Below are positions 1 through 4,397 of a DNA stretch of 9,549 nucleotides, piece by piece. The notes under the pieces were generated by a model, which saw nothing but the letters and a program-made list of their open reading frames with translations, was not told the DNA's origin and did no database searches. Source of the stretch: Thermoplasmata archaeon (GTDB lineage: Archaea; Thermoplasmatota; Thermoplasmata; Lutacidiplasmatales; UBA184). The stretch spans positions 1-9,549 of the forward strand of contig JAKIWU010000042.1 in assembly GCA_022749905.1 (NCBI GenBank), read 5' to 3'. Made by a program: the position numbers and the translations under genes. Positions within the stretch are counted from its first letter, which is position 1; every line of letters starts with the position of its first letter.

Positions 1-123
1 CCAGGCGGTGGAGCGCTGTTCGAGGACGTAGTTGTGGAGGAAGCGGAGTTCCTCGAGCCAGCGGAGGAGCTCGGCCTCGATGGCGGGGAGGGGGTGGAGT
101 CGGAACTTGAAGGTGAGCCACAC
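1..123 (-). CDS. tnpB: TnpB / IS200-IS605 OrfB-type protein, N-terminal part (runs off the left edge)
   Basis: Reading leftward from a GTG at 123, the 41 visible codons give a protein starting VWLTFKFRLHPLPAIEAELL and continuing with RWLEELRFLHNYVLEQR. This matches the N-terminal helix-turn-helix region of TnpB (OrfB_IS605): a basic 'KFRLxP' strand, then a helix with 'R-L/F-L-x-N-Y-x-L-E-Q-R'. TnpB is an RNA-guided nuclease carried by IS200/IS605 and IS1341-type elements; the RuvC-like and zinc-finger parts would lie outside the window. The frame has a TGA at 154-156 and no other usual start between it and the GTG, so 123 is the only good start. No Shine-Dalgarno sequence is visible, so translation may be leaderless or weak. 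The element's 5' end should lie between about 124 and 320, but I could not define its boundary or a hairpin end. Whether the full gene is intact cannot be known here. Confidence 0.72.
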   Translation of the reverse strand, partial: MWLTFKFRLHPLPAIEAELLRWLEELRFLHNYVLEQRSTAW

Positions 124-288
124 GGCGGGTAGACCAGAGGGGGCGAAGGAAGGTCAACCATGCCGGCTAGGTGAGCGATGAACGATGGACTCGGAGTAGG
201 GCGCGGGAGCGGGGCCGGCCACACGGAAAGGACATCCGCGATCGTCGATGAGGGCGATTCCTAGCCACAAAGCTGACAAGTTACCGAA

Positions 289-298
289 ACGCTATCTT
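289..298 (+). promoter_or_regulatory. Candidate TATA box of the tRNA-Trp gene
   Basis: The AT-containing stretch CGCTATCTTC lies in otherwise GC-rich DNA. Its centre is about 27 bases before the first base of the mature tRNA at 322, the distance expected for an archaeal TATA box. A purine-rich CCGAAAC just upstream could act as a BRE. This is based on position and composition only. Confidence 0.4.
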
Positions 299-359
299 CC
301 CGGAGGCTCCCGTCGGTCGGAGGGAGCATAGGCTAACCTGGTAGACCGGCGGGCTCCAG

Positions 360-447
360 TCAGGGCGGCGTTCTGCCGTCCTGGACATTTGGGTCAGCGG
401 AGGGGCGCCCTGCGCCCCGAGGACGAGTGACTGGAGCGCGCGGAGAG
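360..447 (+). other. tRNA-Trp intron with bulge-helix-bulge-type junction
   Basis: Exon bases CTCC (354-357) pair with GGAG (442-445). This leaves a 3-nt bulge AGT (358-360) on one side and AGA (446-448) on the other. Cutting after the second base of each bulge gives exactly the expected tRNA loop, as for the archaeal splicing endonuclease. The inner helix next to the first bulge is not obvious, so this may be a relaxed motif. The intron body has two strong hairpins: a 9-bp stem 361-369/375-383 with one G-T pair, and a 6-bp stem 402-407/413-418. I see no C and D boxes, so nothing suggests a guide RNA of the kind found in some euryarchaeal tRNA-Trp introns. GACTGGAG (429-436) is also fully complementary to 354-361. 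Confidence 0.85.
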
Positions 448-468
448 ACCCGCATATCGGGGTTCAAA

Positions 469-482
469 TCCCCGTGCTCCCA
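469..482 (+). repeat. tRNA-Trp 3' end, reference copy of a direct repeat
   Basis: The bases TCCCCGTGCTCCCA close the tRNA gene and occur again, identical over 14 nt, at 1077-1090. A degraded relative lies at 517-540. The 3' end of a tRNA gene is the usual attB site for tyrosine integrases, so this is the candidate attachment core. Confidence 0.55.
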
Positions 483-516
483 TCCGCTCGGTCTCTCCGA
501 CATCGCAAGTGGCGTT

Positions 517-540
517 CCGGGGTCAAATCGACGTGCTCCC
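517..540 (+). repeat. Degraded duplicate of the tRNA-Trp T arm and acceptor 3' strand
   Basis: This 24-nt block matches tRNA bases 458-481 at 20 of 24 positions without gaps, including an identical CGTGCTCCC end and a CAAATC T-loop core. The substitutions destroy the T stem: only two of five pairs remain. It is therefore not part of a working tRNA. It could be an old attachment-site scar or a fragment of a duplicated tRNA; no 5' half of a tRNA precedes it. Confidence 0.6.
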
Positions 541-589
541 GACCCCCCTCGCTCGACTGGTTTCTCCTTGCACGCTAGCGCGGAGGCTG

Positions 590-598
590 TCTATATCC
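590..598 (+). promoter_or_regulatory. Candidate TATA box for the NTF2-like gene
   Basis: TCTATATCC is the most AT-rich spot before the ATG at 637. Its TCTATATC core is identical to the box upstream of the kdp operon (2508-2515), which supports both as promoters. A start of transcription near 618-620 would leave a leader of about 18 bases containing AGGGG before the ATG. Confidence 0.4.
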
Positions 599-636
599 CT
601 GCGAACCGGGTAAGATCGCACGAGCGCAGGGGTCCG

Positions 637-1017
637 ATGACCGTTGAGGAGGAGATTCGCGAGCTCGAAGAGCGAATCCGGATGGCCGACGCGAGCCCGT
701 AGCCGGACACAAGTCGAGTTTTTGAAGACCTGTTTGCGCCGGAGGCCATCATCTGGGGTCCTGGTGGTTCCCGTGATCGTTCGGTCGTGATCGATGGCCA
801 TCGGGCTCCTCGGAAGCGAACCTTCAGCGGCGTCCGACTCAGCGAACTCCAAGTCCAGGATCTCGGGTCGGCGGCTTGGTCCGCATGCCGAACAGACTAC
901 TCGATTGAGGGGCGGACGTTCGCGAGTCGCACGGTCAAGCTTTGGAAAAAGACACCCAACGGCTGGAGGGTCGCTCTCGCAGTACTCATGGAAATCCCGA
1001 CGGTCGAAGGTTAGCCT
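637..1017 (+). pseudogene. NTF2-like (SnoaL/DUF4440-type) protein gene interrupted by one in-frame TAG
   Basis: One reading frame of 127 codons runs from ATG 637 to a TAG at 1015-1017, broken only by a TAG at codon 22 (700-702). The first part is an acidic helix (MTVEEEIRELEERIRMADAS), typical of the start of NTF2-like DUF4440/SnoaL proteins. After the stop come FEDLFAPEAIIWGPGG, then a strand-rich part with TDYSIEGRTFASRTVKLWKK and the closing strand NGWRVALAVLMEIP. The arrangement fits one small alpha+beta barrel of about 126 residues. No good restart lies directly after the stop; the first usual one is GTG 787, which would lose the N-terminal helix and first strand. I infer a recent nonsense mutation or a sequencing error. 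Pyrrolysine readthrough is less likely, because TAG is the natural stop of this gene, the VOC gene, kdpB and kdpC. Enzyme activity cannot be assigned; this fold binds many small ligands. Confidence 0.65.
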
Positions 1018-1076
1018 GAGGCAATCCTCACCTTCGGAAATTCGACTAGCCCAAGATTTGGGACTGTGCCGGTGGC

Positions 1077-1090
1077 TCCCCGTGCTCCCA
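1077..1090 (+). repeat. Exact 14-nt copy of the tRNA-Trp 3' end (possible att scar)
   Basis: TCCCCGTGCTCCCA is identical to 469-482 and in the same orientation, about 0.6 kb downstream, right after the broken NTF2-like gene. Similarity stops abruptly on the left side, so only the acceptor end and part of the T stem are shared. This fits the outer attachment site left by an integrated element whose interior is mostly gone. With 14 bases in GC-rich DNA, chance similarity is unlikely but possible. Confidence 0.5.
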
Positions 1091-1142
1091 CCTTTCGCCC
1101 ACGCGATCGCGCGGTGAGCCGGGATGGGTCGGGCGGACAGGT

Positions 1143-1640
1143 CTAGTAGAATCCTGCGCCGACCATGAAGACCGAGGTGAGCAGGAGCAGCACGACGGTC
1201 ACGACGCTCGAAAGAGCAGCACGGCGAAGCTGTCGCGGAAACTCGGACGGAGGTTCGTGTTGACCCGCGGCTTGCGCGCTTTCGAGGGTCCGAATCGCCC
1301 TGCGCATGAGGGGGACCGTCACGAATTCGGTGGACACGAACGCCGCGAGGGCCAGCGTCACGCCGATAGTGAGATCGACCCCGTAGAAGGTCGAGGGGGC
1401 GAGCAGCCCGAAGCCTCCCATGTTGAGGAGCAGAAGGAACCCGAACAGGATGGTCATACCTGCGACCGCCTGAAAGAAGCGTGAAATGACCGGGACGACC
1501 TTCACCAGGAATTCGCCCCTGCTCGGCGGGGAAAGTTTCGCAACGGCAGGCGCGATGACGAAGGCGAAGATGATACCGCCCCCGAGCCAACCAATCGCGG
1601 TTACAACGTGCAGCCAGGCGAGAATCCAGGTCGCGAGCAG
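1143..1640 (-). CDS. Small four-helix membrane protein, CopD/DUF2269-like in layout
   Basis: About 165 residues with four hydrophobic segments: roughly residues 2-33 (LHVVTAIGWLGGGIIFAFVI), 53-75 (AVAGMTILFGFLLLLNMGG), 83-107 and 142-163. Helix 1, with 'LHxxxAxxWLGG' followed by 'APAVAKLSPPSR', resembles CopD-like or DUF2269-like membrane proteins. This is weak similarity by eye and no function is assigned. A charged cytoplasmic stretch lies between helices 3 and 4. The start is uncertain. The only usual in-frame start is GTG 1814, which would add a 58-residue arginine-rich tail lacking family character. A TATA-like AAACTTAAC (near 1680-1688) and a GAGGT (1650-1654) lie inside that extension. 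I therefore place the start at CTG 1640, nine bases after the GAGGT, as a tentative non-standard start. The gene is convergent with the NTF2-like pseudogene. Confidence 0.6.
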   Translation of the reverse strand: MLATWILAWLHVVTAIGWLGGGIIFAFVIAPAVAKLSPPSRGEFLVKVVPVISRFFQAVAGMTILFGFLLLLNMGGFGLLAPSTFYGVDLTIGVTLALAAFVSTEFVTVPLMRRAIRTLESAQAAGQHEPPSEFPRQLRRAALSSVVTVVLLLLTSVFMVGAGFY

Positions 1641-1679
1641 GAGTGTCGGACCTCTAGGTGATACGGAGTGAGGTGGGCG

Positions 1680-1689
1680 GTTAAGTTTG
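1680..1689 (-). promoter_or_regulatory. Candidate TATA box of the membrane-protein gene
   Basis: On the minus strand the bases CAAACTTAAC form the most AT-rich stretch upstream of the membrane-protein frame. Transcription would start near 1655-1660, just before the GAGGT at 1650-1654. This supports a short protein rather than the frame-open GTG at 1814. Confidence 0.4.
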
Positions 1690-1783
1690 TCGTGACTGAC
1701 GAAGTCGGACCGAATCCGGGGCGCTCGGATGGCGCGCGTGGGCTCGGACCAAGCGCGGTCCGTCCGTGCGGGATCAGGCCGTC

Positions 1784-1951
1784 GCCTCGATCGGCCGCCA
1801 GAGCGGTGCTCCACGGCCGGTAGCCGGCTTTCGCATAGAGCGCGGCTGCTCCAGGGTCAACGTAGACGACGTTCAGCGCTACCCGATCCGCACCTCGGCG
1901 GGCTGCTTCGTTCTCGATGGGGTGGATACAGGTGAAGCTCCTCCCGCTTCC
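1784..1951 (-). pseudogene. GNAT N-acetyltransferase, C-terminal remnant
   Basis: On the minus strand the frame after a TAA at 1952-1954 reads IENEAARRGADRVALNVVYV, then DPGAAALYAKAGYRPWSTAL. This is the typical end of a GNAT acetyltransferase: the helix after the acetyl-CoA loop, a beta strand, then 'P-x-A-x-x-L-Y-x-K-x-G-Y/F', which packs the C-terminal half of the fold. The acetyl-CoA loop (R/Q-x-x-G-x-G/A) and everything before it are missing. The VOC gene occupies that space on the other strand. The frame has no start codon and does not stop where a GNAT normally ends, but runs on into the next gene. I infer a truncated gene left by a rearrangement. Which amine it acetylated cannot be said. 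Confidence 0.55.
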
Positions 1952-1957
1952 TTAATC
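1950..1957 (+). promoter_or_regulatory. Candidate TATA box of the VOC gene
   Basis: CCTTAATC is the only AT-rich site just upstream of ATG 1985, with its centre about 31 bases before it. Transcription would start at or a few bases before the ATG, implying a leaderless or nearly leaderless mRNA. It favours 1985 over earlier in-frame starts. Confidence 0.4.
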
Positions 1958-1984
1958 GGCTCGCGGCCTCGACCCACGAGGCCC

Positions 1985-2386
1985 ATGGCAGGAGCTGCTG
2001 GACTGGGTGCGCCGATCGGTCCCCTGCGATCCTCCCGTATCGAGACGATTCTCATCTTCACCCGGGACTTCGATCGGATGCTCCAGTTCTATCGGGACAC
2101 TCTCGGCCTCACCGTCGGCTACTCGAGCCCGAATTTCGCCGAGCTCTCGGCGGGATCAGGAGCGGGTATCGCGCTTCACCGCGACGGCGCGACAGGGACC
2201 TCGCCCGACGGGGATGTGATGATCGAGTTCCTCGTCGAGGATCTGGCGACCACCGTAGGGATGCTGACCGCGAACGGGGTCTCCACGGACCCCATTCGTT
2301 CGGAGTCGTTCGGGAAGATCTCGGGGTTTCGGGACCCCGAGGGGCATCGGATAGGACTCGAGGAGCCGCGCCGCAGGTCTGCGTAG
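1985..2386 (+). CDS. VOC / glyoxalase-bleomycin resistance fold protein
   Basis: A 133-residue single-domain protein with the vicinal oxygen chelate fold. The first beta-alpha-beta module is RIETILIFTRDFDRMLQFYR plus DTLGLTVGYSS (about 18-48), the usual 'xxDxxxxxxFYxDxLGLxV' pattern. The second module has DVMIEFLVEDLATTVGML (78-94) and ends GFRDPEGHRIGLEEP (114-128), the classic 'DPxGxxxxLxEP' close. His65 and Glu126 sit where the family often has metal ligands, but the full set is not clear, so it may be a metal enzyme or a binding or resistance protein. Substrate is unknown. I chose ATG 1985 because the domain starts soon after it and a TATA-like site lies about 30 bases upstream; the frame stays open to 1766, but that part looks non-coding. 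It stands alone, followed by the kdp promoter region. Confidence 0.85.
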   Translation: MAGAAGLGAPIGPLRSSRIETILIFTRDFDRMLQFYRDTLGLTVGYSSPNFAELSAGSGAGIALHRDGATGTSPDGDVMIEFLVEDLATTVGMLTANGVSTDPIRSESFGKISGFRDPEGHRIGLEEPRRRSA

Positions 2387-2507
2387 CCACCGACTGCCCT
2401 GCCGAATCGGGGCGCTCCTCAATGCCGCCTTGAACGAGGGGAGCATTCCGCATGGGGCGAAGCCGAAGGCGAGGTACGAGAAGCAGGGTCGGGTCCGGCC
2501 GGGACGT

Positions 2508-2515
2508 TCTATATC
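2508..2515 (+). promoter_or_regulatory. Candidate TATA box of the kdpABC operon
   Basis: TCTATATC, flanked by T and AA, is the clearest TATA-like box in the window and shares its core with the site at 590-597. Transcription should start near 2538, about 170 bases before kdpA. The adjacent palindrome makes regulation at this promoter likely. Confidence 0.55.
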
Positions 2516-2519
2516 AAGC

Positions 2520-2535
2520 CTCCCGCGGCCGGGAG
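2520..2535 (+). promoter_or_regulatory. Perfect palindrome between TATA box and expected start: operator candidate
   Basis: CTCCCG-CGGC-CGGGAG is an inverted repeat with two exact 6-bp arms and a 4-bp centre. It begins five bases after the TATA-like box and ends just before the expected transcription start. A dimeric repressor bound there would block assembly of the polymerase complex. The right arm GGGAG also lies 11 bases before the small ATG at 2547. As GC-rich DNA makes such palindromes by chance, the placement is the main argument. Confidence 0.4.
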
Positions 2536-2546
2536 AAGCATTCACC

Positions 2547-2576
2547 ATGTCCTGTCCGCGCGCCGACATTATCTGA
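2547..2576 (+). CDS. Possible nine-codon upstream ORF in the kdp leader
   Basis: The frame ATG to TGA encodes MSCPRADII. Its start is about eight bases after the expected transcription start, so it would be the first ORF on the kdp mRNA. GGGAG (2531-2535) lies 11 bases upstream, but mostly before the predicted mRNA start. It might influence kdpA translation, or be a chance ATG. There is no family to compare it with. Confidence 0.2.
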   Translation: MSCPRADII

Positions 2577-2708
2577 GGGCACTGGAGTCCACCCCGTCCA
2601 AGGAGAGTCCACGACCTCGGTTCGGGGCTTCCCCCCCGGTTCACGGACCCACGCTCGGACAGGGCGGACGCTCCGGTCCTTCGGAACGGAATCTGCTGGA
2701 GTCGGGGG

Positions 2709-4397
2709 ATGATCCCCACCGCAACCCTTCCCGAGGTCCTCCTCACTCTCGCCATCGGACTCGCGATCGCGCCGCTGCTCGGGCGCCACATCGCGAACGT
2801 GTACTCCGGTCGAAGTTCGAGGTGGGACCCATTCGTCGGTCGCGTCGAGCGGCTCGTCTACGCTCTCATGGGGATCGACGCGAATCGGGCGATGACCTGG
2901 CGCCAGTACCTCCGCGCGGTCCTGTTGACCGACGGGGCCGCGATCGCGTTCGTCTTCGTGCTCCTCCAGGTCCAATCGGACCTCGCGTGGAATTCGCTCG
3001 GTGCGCCGGCGATGAGCTGGCACCTCGCCCTGCATACCGCGACCGCGTTCGGGACGAACACCGATTTCCAGCACTACGTGCCCGAGCAACAGGTATCGCA
3101 GTTCGCGGCGCTCTTCGGGCTCCAGTCCCTCATGTTCCTCTCGCCCGCAACGGGCCTGTGCGTCTTCGCCGCGCTCGCGCGCGGATTCTCCCGGAAGGAC
3201 GGTCGTCTCGGGAATTACTACGTCGACCTCGTGCGCACCTTCACACGGATCCTGATTCCACTCACCGTCATCGGTGCGCTCCTCTTCGTCCTCCTCGGTG
3301 TCCCGGAGACCCTCGCGCAGTCCGCCACCGCCTTCCCGCTCGGTAGCGGTCGCGAGACGATCCCCCTTGGACCCATCGCCTCCTGGGACGCTATCGAGTT
3401 CGTCGGTACGAATGGGGGCGGATTCTTCGCGGCCAACGCCGCCCACCCGTTCCAGAACCCCTCGTCGGCATCGAACTTCGTGGCGATCCTCCTCATGATG
3501 GCGATCCCCTTCGCGACGCCGTTCGCCTTCGCCCGCCTCGTCCGCCGCCCGGGCGAGGTGTGGCCCCTCTTCGCGACGATCCTAACGATCTTTCTCATCG
3601 GGTTCACGATCTTCCTCATCTTCGAGGGCTCGAACCCGTACCTCCCCTCCACGGCCGACCAGAGCTCCGGCTACCTCCTCGGCACCGAGAACCGGTTCAC
3701 GATCTCCGAGAGCGCACTGTTCCAGTTCACCAGCGTCTACACGAACACCGGCGCGACGTCGATGTCGCTCGGGTCTCTCACCCCGTTCGCCCAGGTCTCC
3801 CTGATGTTCGGGATGTTCCTACAGTCGACCCCCGGCGGCGATGGTACGGGGTTCGGGGTCCTGCTGATCAACGTCGTCCTCGCGGTCTTCCTCGGCGGCC
3901 TCATGGTGGGCCGGAGCCCCGAGTACCTCGGCAAGAAGATCGGCATGCCCGAGGTGAAGTGGGCTGCCGCAGCGATCCTCTCCCACCCGTTCGCGATCCT
4001 CATCCCAGCGGCGGTCGCGGTCGTCGTGCCCGGGATCCTCCAGTCGGCCGTCGGAGGATTCTCCCCGCATGGGTTCACGACCGTCCTCTACGAGTTCACG
4101 AGTGAGTCCGCGAACAACGGAAGCGGCATGGGACCGATCAACGACACGACGGTCTTCTTCAACGTCGCCGGCGCTCTGATCATGCTCATCGGACGGTATG
4201 TCACGATCCTCGCCCTGCTCGCCATCGCGGGCTCCCTCTCCGTCCGAAGCCCCCATCGACCGGGTCCGGGCACCCTGAAGACGCAGTCGGTCACCTTCTG
4301 GCTCTTCCTCACCGTCTTCATTCTGATCACCACCGCCCTCGTCTTCCTCCCCGTCCTCACGCTCGGACCGTTCTCGGAGCTCGGAGGTGGCGGATGA
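2709..4397 (+). CDS. kdpA: K+-transporting ATPase subunit A (KdpA)
   Basis: KdpA is the K+-selecting channel-like subunit of the high-affinity KdpFABC pump. The protein has 562 residues, the usual length for the family (557 in E. coli), and about ten hydrophobic membrane segments. All four selectivity-filter loops are present: GTNTDFQ (115-121), GTNGGGFFAANAAHPFQNPS (233-252), TNTGA (345-349) and SANNGSG (467-473). The conserved GLMVGRSPEYLGKKI follows at 397-411. ATG 2709 is preceded by GGAG with a 7-nt spacer. The stop overlaps the kdpB start as ATGA (4394-4397), and a strong GGAGGTG (4383-4389) near the end of kdpA serves kdpB, so the two are translated together. No kdpF-like peptide is seen upstream. 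Control probably acts through the TATA/palindrome region about 200 bases upstream. Confidence 0.97.
   Translation: MIPTATLPEVLLTLAIGLAIAPLLGRHIANVYSGRSSRWDPFVGRVERLVYALMGIDANRAMTWRQYLRAVLLTDGAAIAFVFVLLQVQSDLAWNSLGAPAMSWHLALHTATAFGTNTDFQHYVPEQQVSQFAALFGLQSLMFLSPATGLCVFAALARGFSRKDGRLGNYYVDLVRTFTRILIPLTVIGALLFVLLGVPETLAQSATAFPLGSGRETIPLGPIASWDAIEFVGTNGGGFFAANAAHPFQNPSSASNFVAILLMMAIPFATPFAFARLVRRPGEVWPLFATILTIFLIGFTIFLIFEGSNPYLPSTADQSSGYLLGTENRFTISESALFQFTSVYTNTGATSMSLGSLTPFAQVSLMFGMFLQSTPGGDGTGFGVLLINVVLAVFLGGLMVGRSPEYLGKKIGMPEVKWAAAAILSHPFAILIPAAVAVVVPGILQSAVGGFSPHGFTTVLYEFTSESANNGSGMGPINDTTVFFNVAGALIMLIGRYVTILALLAIAGSLSVRSPHRPGPGTLKTQSVTFWLFLTVFILITTALVFLPVLTLGPFSELGGGG

Larger units (their letters stand above)
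322..482 (+). tRNA. tRNA-Trp (anticodon CCA) with an 88-nt intron
   Basis: Exon 1 is 322-359 and exon 2 is 448-482, giving a 73-nt mature tRNA. The acceptor stem GGGAGCA (322-328) pairs fully with TGCTCCC (475-481), followed by discriminator A482; CCA is not encoded. The anticodon stem GCGGG (349-353) pairs with CCCGC (449-453). The loop reads C-T-CCA-G-A after splicing, with the anticodon at 356-358, which makes it tRNA-Trp. The T arm is CGGGG-TTCAAAT-CCCCG (458-474). The D loop AACCTGGTA has the usual GG. The D stem is weak: two G-C pairs, one C-A mismatch and one T-G pair. The intron sits between positions 37 and 38, the classical place for archaeal introns and a common feature of archaeal tRNA-Trp. 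Two partial copies of the 3' end occur downstream. Confidence 0.93.
2387..2708 (+). other. Intergenic region and kdp leader, no protein gene of normal size
   Basis: These 322 bases separate the VOC gene from kdpA. I see no convincing coding frame on either strand; long open frames here are by-products of high GC. It holds a TATA-like box (2508-2515), a perfect palindrome (2520-2535), a nine-codon ORF (2547-2576), an 8-nt direct repeat (2585-2592 and 2605-2612) and the kdpA Shine-Dalgarno sequence GGAG (2698-2701). No second AT-rich promoter is visible nearer kdpA, so the kdp mRNA probably has a leader of about 170 bases. Confidence 0.6.

Noticed and set aside
360..447. C/D box guide RNA inside the tRNA-Trp intron
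   Set aside because: Known in some euryarchaeal tRNA-Trp introns, but no convincing C (RTGATGA) and D (CTGA) boxes are present here.
700..702. Pyrrolysine codon
   Set aside because: Four genes in the window end with TAG at natural positions, and no pyl gene is seen, so readthrough is not the favoured explanation.
523..1590. Long minus-strand open frame of about 355 codons
   Set aside because: Arginine- and proline-rich low-meaning translation that crosses the NTF2-like gene and the membrane-protein gene; a by-product of high GC.
1766..1984. N-terminal extension of the VOC protein
   Set aside because: The extra 73 codons show no domain, overlap the GNAT remnant on the other strand, and the TATA-like site at 1950-1957 lies inside them.
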